Made by a program: the position numbers and the translations under genes
Part shown: positions 25,157-33,925 of the stretch, in pieces
Numbering within the stretch: the stretch's first letter is position 1
How the letters are laid out: every line of letters starts with the position of its first letter
Assembly: GCA_011391855.1 (NCBI GenBank)
Contig: JAABPT010000230.1
Location: 1 to 37,002 of the forward strand
Reading direction: 5' to 3'
DNA: 37,002 nucleotides
Source: Burkholderiales bacterium
GTDB taxonomy: Bacteria; Pseudomonadota; Gammaproteobacteria; Burkholderiales; Burkholderiaceae_C
The notes under the pieces: model-generated
Told to the model about the DNA's origin: nothing
The model's database searches: none
The model's input: the letters and a program-made list of their open reading frames with translations, nothing else

Positions 25157-26218
25157 ATGTTCGACACGCTGCACGAATTCGGCAACGCCACCCTCGGCCC
25201 GACGCTGTGGCTGGTGCTGTGGAGCCTGGTCAAGATCGTCGCTGTGGTGCTGCCGCTGATGATCTGCGTTGCCTACCTCACGCTGTGGGAACGCAAGGGC
25301 ATCGGCTACACGCAGATCCGCATCGGCCCCAACCGTGTCGGCCCGGGCGGGTCGCTGCAGCCGATTGCCGACGCGGTGAAGCTGATCTTCAAGGAGATCA
25401 TCCGCCCCACCGCAGCGAACAAGCCGCTGTTCTTCCTGGGGCCAGTGATGACCATCATGCCGGCGCTGGCCGCCTGGGCAGTGGTGCCGTTCGGGCCCGA
25501 GGCGGTGCTGGCCAACGTCAACGCCGGCCTGCTGTTCCTGATGGCCATCACCTCGATGGAGGTCTACGGCGTCATCATTGCCGGCTGGGCCAGCAATTCG
25601 AAGTACGCCTTCCTGGGCGCGTTGCGCGCCAGCGCGCAGATGGTCAGCTACGAGATCGCGATGGGCTTTTGCCTGGTCGTGGTGCTCATGGTCTCGGCCA
25701 CCATGAACATGACCGAGATCGTCATGCTGCAAGGCAAGGGCACATTCGCCGACCTGGGCGCCGGCGTGTTGTCGTGGAACTGGCTGCCGCTGCTGCCCAT
25801 CTTCGTCGTCTTCTTCATCGCCGGCCTGGCCGAGACCAACCGCCATCCCTTCGACGTGGTGGAAGGCGAAAGCGAAATCGTCGCTGGCCACATGATCGAA
25901 TATTCGGGCATGTCGTTCGCCATGTTCTTCCTGGCCGAATACGCCAACATGATCCTGGTCAGCACGCTCACCGTGCTGCTGTTCCTGGGCGGCTGGCTGT
26001 CGCCGTTCGGCTTCCTCGACTTCATTCCCGGCTGGATCTGGCTGGCCATCAAGGTCTTCGTGGTGGTCACCATGTTCCTGTGGGTGCGCGCCACCTTCCC
26101 GCGCTTCCGCTACGACCAGATCATGCGACTGGGCTGGAAGATCTTCATCCCGGTGACGCTGGTCTGGCTGGTCGTGGTCGGCCTGTGGATCCAGTCGCCA
26201 TTCAATATCTGGGAGTGA
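25157..26218 (+). CDS. nuoH: NADH-quinone oxidoreductase subunit H
   Basis: A 353-residue, roughly eight-helix membrane subunit that anchors the peripheral arm and completes the quinone chamber. Family signatures are WERKGIGYTQIRIGPNRVGP near residue 47 and LAETNRHPFDVVEGESEIVAGH, whose acidic loop contributes to the proton path. It begins five bases after nuoG. A GAGG overlapping its stop is the ribosome binding site of nuoI. Confidence 0.97.
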   Translation: MFDTLHEFGNATLGPTLWLVLWSLVKIVAVVLPLMICVAYLTLWERKGIGYTQIRIGPNRVGPGGSLQPIADAVKLIFKEIIRPTAANKPLFFLGPVMTIMPALAAWAVVPFGPEAVLANVNAGLLFLMAITSMEVYGVIIAGWASNSKYAFLGALRASAQMVSYEIAMGFCLVVVLMVSATMNMTEIVMLQGKGTFADLGAGVLSWNWLPLLPIFVVFFIAGLAETNRHPFDVVEGESEIVAGHMIEYSGMSFAMFFLAEYANMILVSTLTVLLFLGGWLSPFGFLDFIPGWIWLAIKVFVVVTMFLWVRATFPRFRYDQIMRLGWKIFIPVTLVWLVVVGLWIQSPFNIWE

Positions 26219-26225
26219 GGTGCCC

Positions 26226-26723
26226 ATGTCCACCATCACCGCCATCAAGGATGTCTTTTCCAGCATGCTGCTGGCCGAGCTGTTCAAGGGCATGAGGCTC
26301 ACGGGTCGCTATTTCCTGGCCAAGAACATTACCATCCAGTTTCCGGAAGAGAGGACGCCGCTGAGTCCCCGCTTCCGCGGCCTGCATGCACTGCGCCGTT
26401 ACGACAACGGCGAGGAGCGCTGCATCGCCTGCAAGCTGTGCGAGGCCGTGTGCCCGGCGATGGCCATCACCATCGAAAGCGACGTGCGTGCCGACGGAAC
26501 GCGGCGCACCACGCGCTACGACATCGACCTCACCAAGTGCATCTTCTGCGGCTTCTGCGAGGAAAGCTGCCCAGTGGATTCCATCGTCGAGACGCACCAC
26601 TTCGAATACCACGGCGAAAAACGCGGCGACCTGTATTTCACCAAGGACATGCTGCTGGCCGTGGGCGACCGCTACGAAAAAGAGATCGCGGCCAACCGCG
26701 CTGCCGACGCCAAATACCGCTGA
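26226..26723 (+). CDS. nuoI: NADH-quinone oxidoreductase subunit I
   Basis: A 165-residue TYKY-type subunit with two [4Fe-4S] clusters, N6a and N6b, that pass electrons to N2. The two motifs are CIACKLCEAVCP and CIFCGFCEESCP, each followed by the distal ligand arrangement of 8Fe ferredoxins. An amphipathic N-terminus (ITAIKDVFSSMLLAELFKGM) rests on the membrane arm. I start at the ATG at 26226, with GAGG five bases ahead, rather than at a GTG six bases earlier. Confidence 0.97.
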   Translation: MSTITAIKDVFSSMLLAELFKGMRLTGRYFLAKNITIQFPEERTPLSPRFRGLHALRRYDNGEERCIACKLCEAVCPAMAITIESDVRADGTRRTTRYDIDLTKCIFCGFCEESCPVDSIVETHHFEYHGEKRGDLYFTKDMLLAVGDRYEKEIAANRAADAKYR

Positions 26724-26734
26724 ACCAGGGCGCC

Positions 26735-26753
26735 CGCCTGCTTGCCGCAGGCG
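26735..26753 (+). other. Hairpin between nuoI and nuoJ
   Basis: C-GCCTGC (26735-26741) pairs with GCAGGC-G (26747-26753) around a 5-base loop in the 43-base nuoI-nuoJ gap. No T tract follows. It may be a processing or stability element separating the peripheral-arm genes from nuoJKLMN. Confidence 0.45.
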
Positions 26754-26766
26754 CCGCCCGAGACCC

Positions 26767-27396
26767 ATGGACACGATCACCGCCCTCTTCTACGTTTTCG
26801 CCACGGTGCTGCTGCTGGCCGCCTTCCGCGTCATCACGGCGCGCAGCACGGTGCACGCGGTGCTGTTCCTGGTGCTCGCCTTCTTCAGCGCTTCCTGCAT
26901 CTGGATGCTGCTGTCGGCCGAATTCCTGGCCATCACGCTGGTGCTCGTCTACGTCGGCGCAGTGATGGTGTTGTTCCTGTTCGTGGTGATGATGCTGGAC
27001 ATCAACGCCGACAGCTTCCGCCAGGGTTTCTGGCAGCACCTGCCGCTGGCCGGGCTGGTGGGCGCGGTGATCGCGCTGGAGATGGCGCTGGTGCTGATGC
27101 GCGGCTTCCAGCTCGAGGCTCCCGAACCCACCGCGCGTGCGCTGGAAATGGGCAACACCAAGCTGCTGGGCATCGAGATCTATACGCAATACCTCTACCC
27201 GCTGCAGCTGGCCGCGGTGCTGCTGCTGGTGGCCATCATCGCGGCCATCGCGCTGACGCTGCGCGGGCGCAAGGACAGCCGGCACATGAATCCGTCCGAA
27301 CAGGTGCGCGTGAAGCGCGCCGACCGCGTGCGGCTGGTGAAGATGGACCCGACGATCGAGTCGCCGTCGACGCCGAAGGAAGGGGGCACGGCATGA
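26767..27396 (+). CDS. nuoJ: NADH-quinone oxidoreductase subunit J
   Basis: A 209-residue membrane subunit with five hydrophobic helices. It includes the distorted helix region ITLVLVYVGAVMVLFLFVVMMLD, whose pi-bulge is important for coupling. The C-terminus past about residue 173 is a hydrophilic, positively charged cytoplasmic tail. The start is the ATG at 26767 (MDTITALFYVFA); the longer open frame overlaps nuoI. Its stop overlaps the nuoK start (ATGA). Confidence 0.96.
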   Translation: MDTITALFYVFATVLLLAAFRVITARSTVHAVLFLVLAFFSASCIWMLLSAEFLAITLVLVYVGAVMVLFLFVVMMLDINADSFRQGFWQHLPLAGLVGAVIALEMALVLMRGFQLEAPEPTARALEMGNTKLLGIEIYTQYLYPLQLAAVLLLVAIIAAIALTLRGRKDSRHMNPSEQVRVKRADRVRLVKMDPTIESPSTPKEGGTA

Positions 27397-27722
27397 GCCT
27401 CGGCCCCATCACGCTCGGCCATTACCTGTCGCTGGGGGGCATCCTGTTTGCCCTCTCGGTGATCGGCATCTTCCTGAACCGCCGCAACCTGATCGTGCTG
27501 CTGATGGCCATCGAACTGATGCTGCTGGCCGTGAACCTGAATTTCGTCGCCTTCTCGCACTACCTTCCGCTGGAAGCCGACCGCATGGCGGGGCAGGTCT
27601 TCGTCTTCTTCATTCTCACCGTGGCGGCGGCCGAATCGGCCATCGGCCTGGCGATCCTGGTGGTGCTGTTCCGCAACCGGGCTTCGATCCGGGTCGAGGA
27701 ACTCGACGAGCTGAAAGGCTGA
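27393..27722 (+). CDS. nuoK: NADH-quinone oxidoreductase subunit K
   Basis: A 109-residue three-helix subunit related to MrpC. It carries the two conserved membrane glutamates, in LLMAIELMLLAVNLNF and in AAAESAIGLAILV, used in proton translocation. The ATG at 27393 overlaps the nuoJ stop by four bases. A longer open frame covers it but is out of frame with nuoJ and is not the true start. Eight bases separate it from nuoL. Confidence 0.97.
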   Translation: MSLGPITLGHYLSLGGILFALSVIGIFLNRRNLIVLLMAIELMLLAVNLNFVAFSHYLPLEADRMAGQVFVFFILTVAAAESAIGLAILVVLFRNRASIRVEELDELKG

Positions 27723-27730
27723 AGGCGGAC

Positions 27731-29752
27731 ATGGCCACCTCGATCTCCCAAGGACTGCTGCTCACCGTGCCGCTGGCGCCGCTGGCCGGTGCGCTCATTG
27801 CCGGCCTGGCCGGCAAGTGGGTCGGCCGCCGCGGCGCGCACTTCTTCACCATCCTGGGCGTGTTCATCGCCTTCGTCTGCTCGGTCGTCGTGCTGTCGCA
27901 GGTGGGTGCCGGCGCGCGCTTCAACGAGACCATTTATGAATGGATGGTGCTGGGCAAGCTGGTGATGGAGGTCGGCTTCCTGGTCGACGGCCTGACCGCG
28001 ATGATGATGGTGGTGGTGACCTTCGTCAGCCTGATGGTGCACGTCTACACCATCGGCTACATGGACGGCGACCCTGGCTACCAGCGCTTCTTCAGCTACA
28101 TCTCGCTGTTCACCTTCAGCATGCTGATGCTGGTGATGAGCAACAACTTCCTGCAGCTCTTCTTCGGCTGGGAAGCGGTGGGTCTGGTGAGCTACCTGCT
28201 GATCGGTTTCTGGTTCAAGAAGCCGACGGCGATCTTCGCCAATATGAAGGCCTTCATCGTCAACCGGGTCGGCGACTTCGGCTTCATCCTGGGCATCGGC
28301 CTGGTGGTGGCCTACGGCGGCACGCTGAACTACGCGGAAGCCTTCGCCAAGGCGCCGGAGCTGGCCAAGCTCACCTTCCCGGGCACCGACTGGATGCTGA
28401 TCACGGTGGCCTGCATCTGCCTGTTCATCGGCGCCATGGGCAAGAGCGCACAGTTTCCCCTGCACGTCTGGTTGCCGGATTCGATGGAAGGTCCGACGCC
28501 GATCAGCGCGCTGATCCACGCCGCGACCATGGTCACCGCCGGCATCTTCATGGTCGCGCGCATGAGCCCGCTGTTCGAGTTGTCGGACACCGCGCTCAAT
28601 TTCGTGATGATCATCGGCGCCATCACGGCGCTGTTCATGGGCTTCCTGGGCATCATCCAGAACGACATCAAGCGCGTGGTGGCCTATTCCACGCTCAGCC
28701 AGCTGGGTTACATGACGGTGGCGCTGGGCGCCAGTGCCTACTCGGTGGCGGTGTTCCACCTCATGACGCACGCCTTCTTCAAGGCGCTGCTGTTCCTGGC
28801 CGCCGGCAGCGTGATCATCGGCATGCACCACGACCAGGACATCCGCAACATGGGCGGCCTGCGCAAGCACATGCCCATCACCTGGATCACGGCGCTGCTG
28901 GGCAGCCTGGCGCTGATCGGAACGCCGCTGTTCGCCGGCTTCTACAGCAAGGACAGCATCATCCTGGCGGTCGAGGCTTCGAACCTGCCGGGCACGCCGT
29001 TTGCCATCTTCGCGGTGGTGGCCGGCGTCTTCGTCACGGCCTTCTATTCCTTCCGCATGTACTTCCTGGTCTTCCACGGCGAGGAGCGTTTCCACCACAA
29101 GCCCTTCCCGCCCGAGGACGACCACGCCCACGGCCACGACGACGGACACCACGACGCCACGCCGCACGAATCGCCCTGGGTCGTCACCGCGCCGCTGATC
29201 CTGCTCGCCGTGCCCTCGGTGGTGATCGGCTTCCTGGCCATCCAGCCCATGCTGTTCGGCGACTTCATGAAGGATGCGATCTTCGTCGACGCCGTGCGCC
29301 ACCCGGCGATGGCGCAACTCGCCGAAGGCTTCCACGGCGCCGCCGCGATGGCCTTGCACGGCCTGCAGACACCGCCGTTCTGGCTGGCGCTGGCCGGTGT
29401 GGTCACGGCCTGGTGGTTCTATCTGAAGCAGCCTTCCATCCCCGCGGCCATTGCCCGCACCTTTGCCCCCGTGGTGCGGGTGCTCGAGAACAAGTACTAC
29501 ATGGACTGGTTCAACGAACACGTGCTGGCCGCCGGGGCGCGGCTGCTGGGCACCGGCCTGTGGAGGGGCGGCGACGTGGCCGTGATCGACGGTGCCATCA
29601 ACGGCAGCGCCCGCGCCATGGGCGGGCTGGCCGGCGTGCTGCGCCAGTTCCAGACCGGCCACCTGTACCAGTATGCGCTGGTCATGCTGCTGGGCATCTT
29701 CGGCCTGCTGACCTGGCAGCTGTGGCCTTATTTCAGCGGCCTCATGCGATGA
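27731..29752 (+). CDS. nuoL: NADH-quinone oxidoreductase subunit L
   Basis: The 673-residue distal antiporter-like proton pump, with the long lateral helix at its C-terminus. Visible are the pump glutamate in FGWEAVGLVSYLLIGFWF, the key lysine in GKSAQFPLHVWLPDSMEGPTPISALIHAATM, and the discontinuous helix around VVAYSTLSQLGYM. A hydrophilic loop at about residues 450-480 is rich in His and Asp (DDHAHGHDDGHH). It is longer than E. coli NuoL (613). Confidence 0.97.
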   Translation: MATSISQGLLLTVPLAPLAGALIAGLAGKWVGRRGAHFFTILGVFIAFVCSVVVLSQVGAGARFNETIYEWMVLGKLVMEVGFLVDGLTAMMMVVVTFVSLMVHVYTIGYMDGDPGYQRFFSYISLFTFSMLMLVMSNNFLQLFFGWEAVGLVSYLLIGFWFKKPTAIFANMKAFIVNRVGDFGFILGIGLVVAYGGTLNYAEAFAKAPELAKLTFPGTDWMLITVACICLFIGAMGKSAQFPLHVWLPDSMEGPTPISALIHAATMVTAGIFMVARMSPLFELSDTALNFVMIIGAITALFMGFLGIIQNDIKRVVAYSTLSQLGYMTVALGASAYSVAVFHLMTHAFFKALLFLAAGSVIIGMHHDQDIRNMGGLRKHMPITWITALLGSLALIGTPLFAGFYSKDSIILAVEASNLPGTPFAIFAVVAGVFVTAFYSFRMYFLVFHGEERFHHKPFPPEDDHAHGHDDGHHDATPHESPWVVTAPLILLAVPSVVIGFLAIQPMLFGDFMKDAIFVDAVRHPAMAQLAEGFHGAAAMALHGLQTPPFWLALAGVVTAWWFYLKQPSIPAAIARTFAPVVRVLENKYYMDWFNEHVLAAGARLLGTGLWRGGDVAVIDGAINGSARAMGGLAGVLRQFQTGHLYQYALVMLLGIFGLLTWQLWPYFSGLMR

Positions 29753-29800
29753 CATGCTGACGCCGGCGCCGCACATGCAAGAAGAACAAGAGGGAAAACG

Positions 29801-31276
29801 ATGGGTTTGCTGAGCCTCGCGATCTGGCTGCCGATTGCCTTCGGCGTGCTGCTGCTCGCACTCGGCCGCGACGACAACGCCCGTCCGGTGCGTGCGCTGG
29901 CGCTGATCGGCGCGCTGGTCTCGCTGCTGGCCACGCTGCCGCTGATCAGCGGTTTCGACCGCGGCACCGCGGCCATGCAGTTCGTCGAGAAGATGCCCTG
30001 GATCGAGCGCTTCAACCTGCACTACCACCTGGGCGTGGACGGGCTGTCGCTGTGGTTCGTGCCGCTGACCGCCTTCATCACCGTGGTGGTGATCATCTCC
30101 GCGTGGGAGGTCATCACCGAGCGCGTGGCGCAGTACATGGGCGCTTTCCTCATTCTCTCGGGGCTGATGATCGGCGTCTTCTGTGCGCTCGACGGCATGC
30201 TGTTCTATGTCTTCTTCGAGGCCACGCTGATCCCGATGTACATCATCATCGGTGTCTGGGGCGGTCCGAAGCGCGTCTACGCGGCCTTCAAGTTCTTCCT
30301 TTACACGCTGCTCGGTTCGCTGCTCATGCTGGTGGCGCTGGTCTACCTGTATTTCAAGAGCGGCGGCAGCTTCGACATCCTCACCTGGCACAAGCTGCCG
30401 CTGAGCCTGCCCGTGCAGACGCTGCTGTTCTTCGCCTTCTTCGCCGCCTTCAGTGTGAAGGTGCCGATGTGGCCGGTGCACACCTGGCTGCCCGACGCGC
30501 ATGTGGAAGCGCCCACCGGCGGCTCGGTGGTGCTGGCGGCCATCATGCTGAAGCTGGGGGCCTACGGTTTCCTGCGCTTTTCCATGCCCATCGCGCCCGA
30601 CGCGGCGCGTGAATACGACTGGGTCATCATCACGCTGAGCCTGATCGCGGTGCTGTATATCGGACTGGTGGCGCTGGTGCAGCAGGACATGAAGAAGCTG
30701 GTGGCCTACAGCTCCATCGCGCACATGGGCTTCGTGACCTTGGGCTTCTTCATCTTCAACCCGCTCGGTGTGGCCGGCGGCATCGTGCAGATGGTCAGCC
30801 ACGGCTTCGTCTCGGGCGCCATGTTCCTGTGCATCGGCGTGCTCTACGACCGTGTGCACAGCCGCGAGATCGCGGCCTACGGCGGCGTGGCCAATACGAT
30901 GCCGAAGTTCGCCGCCTTTGCCGTGCTGTTCGCCATGGCCAATGCCGGACTGCCGGGCACGGCCGGTTTCGTGGGCGAGTGGATGGTGATCCTGGGTGCC
31001 GTGCAATACAACTTCTGGATCGCCGCGCTGGCCGCCACCACGCTGGTCTTCGGCGCCGCCTACACGCTGTGGATGGTCAAGCGTGTGTATTTCGGCGACG
31101 TGGCCAACGAGCATGTCCGGCAGCTCTCCGACATCAACGGCCGCGAATTCCTGATGCTCGCCATCCTGGCCGCCGCGGTGCTTTACATGGGTCTGTATCC
31201 GAAACCCTTCACCGACGTGATGGACGTGTCGGTGACCGAGCTGCTGCGGCACGTGGCCGCGCCCAAGCTGAACTGA
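29801..31276 (+). CDS. nuoM: NADH-quinone oxidoreductase subunit M
   Basis: A 491-residue, about 14-helix antiporter-like proton pump. Essential residues are in FFEATLIPMYIIIGVWGG (Glu) and FSVKVPMWPVHTWLPDAHVEAPTGGSVVLAA (Lys), with a second lysine region at QQDMKKLVAYSSIAHMGF. It starts 48 bases after nuoL, one of the larger gaps in the operon. Confidence 0.97.
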   Translation: MGLLSLAIWLPIAFGVLLLALGRDDNARPVRALALIGALVSLLATLPLISGFDRGTAAMQFVEKMPWIERFNLHYHLGVDGLSLWFVPLTAFITVVVIISAWEVITERVAQYMGAFLILSGLMIGVFCALDGMLFYVFFEATLIPMYIIIGVWGGPKRVYAAFKFFLYTLLGSLLMLVALVYLYFKSGGSFDILTWHKLPLSLPVQTLLFFAFFAAFSVKVPMWPVHTWLPDAHVEAPTGGSVVLAAIMLKLGAYGFLRFSMPIAPDAAREYDWVIITLSLIAVLYIGLVALVQQDMKKLVAYSSIAHMGFVTLGFFIFNPLGVAGGIVQMVSHGFVSGAMFLCIGVLYDRVHSREIAAYGGVANTMPKFAAFAVLFAMANAGLPGTAGFVGEWMVILGAVQYNFWIAALAATTLVFGAAYTLWMVKRVYFGDVANEHVRQLSDINGREFLMLAILAAAVLYMGLYPKPFTDVMDVSVTELLRHVAAPKLN

Positions 31277-31301
31277 CGGCCGCGAGCCCCGCCACAAGAC
31301 C

Positions 31302-32783
31302 ATGACCGCAATGAACTGGCCCGTGCTGTACCCCGAGATCTGGCTGCTGGCCATGGCCTGCGTGGTGCTGCTGGCCGACCTCTTCGTCACCGACCCCGAG
31401 CGCCGCCCCACCTTCTGGCTGACACAGTTCACGGTGGGTGTGTTTGCCGCCTTGCACCTGGTGTACTTCAACGCCGGGGGCACCGCTTATGGCATGAAGG
31501 GCCTGGTCGTCGTCGACCCCATGGGCCACCTGCTGGCCTTCTTCGCCGCGCTGGCGGTGATGGTGACGCTGGCCTATGCACGCCCCACGCTGGCCGCGCG
31601 CGACATGATGAAGGGCGAGTTCTACACGCTCACGCTGTTCGTGCTGCTGGGCATCAGCGTCATGTGCTCGGCCAACCATTTCCTGGTCGTCTACCTCGGC
31701 CTGGAACTGATGAGCCTGTCGCTCTATGCGCTCACCGCGCTGCGCCGCGACCACGCCTTGGCCACCGAGGCGGCGATGAAGTACTTCGTGCTTGGAGCAC
31801 TGGCCAGCGGCTTCCTGCTCTACGGCCTGTCCATGATGTACGGCGCCACCGGCTCGCTGGAGATCCCGCGTGTCTTCGAGCAGATCGCCACCGGACGCAT
31901 CAACCGCGAGGTGCTGGTCTTCGGCCTGGTCTTCGTCGTCGCCGGGTTGGCCTTCAAGCTCGGTGCCGCGCCCTTCCACATGTGGGTGCCCGACGTCTAC
32001 CAGGGTGCTCCGACGGCGGTGACGCTGCTCATCGGCGGGGCGCCGAAGTTCGCCGCCTTCGCCATCACCATCCGACTGCTGGTGGAAGGCATGCTGGGCT
32101 TGGCGGTGGACTGGCAGCAGATGTTCATCGTGCTCGCCGTGGCCTCGCTGGCGCTGGGCAATATCGCGGCCATCGCGCAGCGCAACCTCAAACGCATGCT
32201 GGCCTACAGCACCATCGCGCAGATGGGCTTCGTGGTGCTCGGGCTGTCGGCAGGGGTGGTGAGCGGCAATACGCTGTCGGCCGGCAATGCCTACAGCTCG
32301 GCCATGTTCTACATGGTGAGCTACGTGTTCACCACGCTCGGCACCTTCGGCCTCATCATGTATCTGTCGCGGCAGGGCTTCGAGAGCGAGGAGATAGACG
32401 ACCTCGCCGGCCTGTCGCAGCGCAGCCCCTGGGTGGCGGGCGCGATGACGGTGTTCATGTTCTCGCTGGCCGGTGTGCCGCCGATGATCGGCTTCTTTGC
32501 CAAGCTCTCGGTGATCCAGGCGCTGGTCAGCACCAATGTCACGCTCTACATCGTGCTGGCCGTGGTGGCAGTGCTGTTCAGCCTGATCGGTGCCTTCTAC
32601 TACCTGCGCGTGGTCAAGGTGATGTGGTTCGACGCCCCGGTGCAGACCGCGCCCATTCAGCGCTCGCAGGGCGTGGCCGCGCTGCTGGCCGCCAACGGCC
32701 TGGCGGTGCTGGTGCTGGGACCGTTCTCCGGCGGGCTGATGGCGATGTGCCGCGACGCCATCGTGCGCGCGCTCGCCACCTGA
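31302..32783 (+). CDS. nuoN: NADH-quinone oxidoreductase subunit N
   Basis: A 493-residue, about 14-helix antiporter-like proton pump. It shows the glutamate helix VVYLGLELMSLSLYALTAL and the lysine helix AFKLGAAPFHMWVPDVYQGAPT, with a further RNLKRMLAYSTIAQMGF. The start is ATG at 31302; an ATG nine bases later is also possible. It is the last complex I gene, and a NUDIX gene follows after 15 bases with no terminator between. Confidence 0.97.
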   Translation: MTAMNWPVLYPEIWLLAMACVVLLADLFVTDPERRPTFWLTQFTVGVFAALHLVYFNAGGTAYGMKGLVVVDPMGHLLAFFAALAVMVTLAYARPTLAARDMMKGEFYTLTLFVLLGISVMCSANHFLVVYLGLELMSLSLYALTALRRDHALATEAAMKYFVLGALASGFLLYGLSMMYGATGSLEIPRVFEQIATGRINREVLVFGLVFVVAGLAFKLGAAPFHMWVPDVYQGAPTAVTLLIGGAPKFAAFAITIRLLVEGMLGLAVDWQQMFIVLAVASLALGNIAAIAQRNLKRMLAYSTIAQMGFVVLGLSAGVVSGNTLSAGNAYSSAMFYMVSYVFTTLGTFGLIMYLSRQGFESEEIDDLAGLSQRSPWVAGAMTVFMFSLAGVPPMIGFFAKLSVIQALVSTNVTLYIVLAVVAVLFSLIGAFYYLRVVKVMWFDAPVQTAPIQRSQGVAALLAANGLAVLVLGPFSGGLMAMCRDAIVRALAT

Positions 32784-32798
32784 AGCGACCGGGCCCCG

Positions 32799-33425
32799 AT
32801 GGCTGACACCGGCCCGCCGCCGCTGCCGGATGCCGGCGACGATCCCCACCTGACCGAACGCCGCCTGGGCGGCAAGACGCTCGTGAGCGGCGGGTTTCTT
32901 GAGGTGCGGCGCGACGACGTGCTGCTGCCCGACGGCAGCCATGCCACGCGCGAATTCATCCAGCATGCCGGTGCGGTGGCCGTGGTGCCCATCCTCGACG
33001 ACGGCCGCCTGGTGCTGGTGCGCCAGTTCCGCTACCCGGTGGCCAAGGTGCTGCTCGAATGGCCGGCCGGCAAGCGCGACCCCGGCGAATCCACGCTGTC
33101 CTGCGCGATGCGCGAACTGCAAGAGGAGACCGGCTACACCGCGGGTGTATGGGCCTACGGCGGCGAGATCCACAACGCCGCCGCCTATTCCAGCGAGAGC
33201 ATCTGGATCTGGTTCGCGCGCGGCCTGGTGGCCGGGCCGCAGCGCCTGGACCATGGCGAATTCGTCGAGACCGTGACCCTGACCGAGGCCGAGCTGGCGG
33301 CCCTCGACCTGCACGACGGCCTGCCCGACGTGAAGACGCTGATCGGCCTGCACTGGCTGCAGCAGTGGCGCGCCGGCCGGCGAACATTGGCCTGGCACAG
33401 CGCGCAACAAGCAGCCGCCCTATGA
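32799..33425 (+). CDS. NUDIX hydrolase, ADP-ribose pyrophosphatase-like
   Basis: A 208-residue NUDIX hydrolase. The complete Nudix box G-x5-E-x7-REUxEExGU spans residues 91-113 (G91, E97, R105, E106, E109, E110, G112). The surrounding sequence (VVPILDDGRLVLVRQFRYPV and the region after IHNAAAYSSE) resembles ADP-ribose diphosphatases, which split ADP-ribose into AMP and ribose 5-phosphate. Lying directly behind nuoN, it could clear products of NAD breakdown; that link is inference. It is 10 bases before the DUF1178 gene. Confidence 0.9.
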   Translation: MADTGPPPLPDAGDDPHLTERRLGGKTLVSGGFLEVRRDDVLLPDGSHATREFIQHAGAVAVVPILDDGRLVLVRQFRYPVAKVLLEWPAGKRDPGESTLSCAMRELQEETGYTAGVWAYGGEIHNAAAYSSESIWIWFARGLVAGPQRLDHGEFVETVTLTEAELAALDLHDGLPDVKTLIGLHWLQQWRAGRRTLAWHSAQQAAAL

Positions 33426-33435
33426 TGACGGCACG

Positions 33436-33891
33436 ATGAAAGTGCTAGACCTGCGTTGCGCCAACGGCCACGGCTTCGAAGGCTGGTTCGCATCCGACGA
33501 GGACTTCATGGGCCAGAACGGCCGCGGCCTCGTCGAGTGCCCGCTGTGTGCCGACAAGGTGGTCATGCGCATGCCTTCGGCGCCGCGGCTGAATCTTTCG
33601 GGCGCGCGTGAACCGGTGCCGGTGCCGCCCCCCGAGCCCAAACCCACCGTCGAGGCCCGCCCGGCCGACCTGCAGGCGGCGTGGCTGCACACGGTGCGCC
33701 ACCTGATGGCGAATACCGAGGACGTGGGCGAGCGGTTTGCCGAGGAAGCGCGCCGCATCCACTACGGCGAGGAGCCGCACCGCGGTATCCGCGGCCAGGC
33801 CACGCCCGAGGAGCGGCTGGCACTGCGGGAAGAAGGCATCGAGACGATGTCGATTCCCCTACCGGCGGCGTTGAAGGGGCCGGTGCAGTAG
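33436..33891 (+). CDS. DUF1178 family protein
   Basis: A 151-residue protein that I recognise as DUF1178, a proteobacterial family without a known function. The N-terminus holds a possible zinc-ribbon, with LRCANGHGFEGWF (Cys8, His11) and VECPLCADKV (two Cys), then a Pro-rich linker (VPVPPPEPKP). A helical C-terminal part follows with NTEDVGERFAEEARRIHYGEEPHRGIRGQAT. It is the last plus-strand gene of the nuo run. Its stop faces the stop of the minus-strand dehydrogenase 34 bases away. Confidence 0.85.
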   Translation: MKVLDLRCANGHGFEGWFASDEDFMGQNGRGLVECPLCADKVVMRMPSAPRLNLSGAREPVPVPPPEPKPTVEARPADLQAAWLHTVRHLMANTEDVGERFAEEARRIHYGEEPHRGIRGQATPEERLALREEGIETMSIPLPAALKGPVQ

Positions 33892-33925
33892 CGACACCGG
33901 TACGCCGCTGCGGCGCGAGCCCCGG

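Noticed and set aside
27560..31483. A very long minus-strand open frame (about 1300 codons) antisense to nuoL, nuoM and nuoN
   Set aside because: It mirrors conserved complex I genes. Its product is an implausible His/Gln/Arg/Asp-rich sequence with no domain, and such frames are expected opposite high-GC genes with strong third-position bias.
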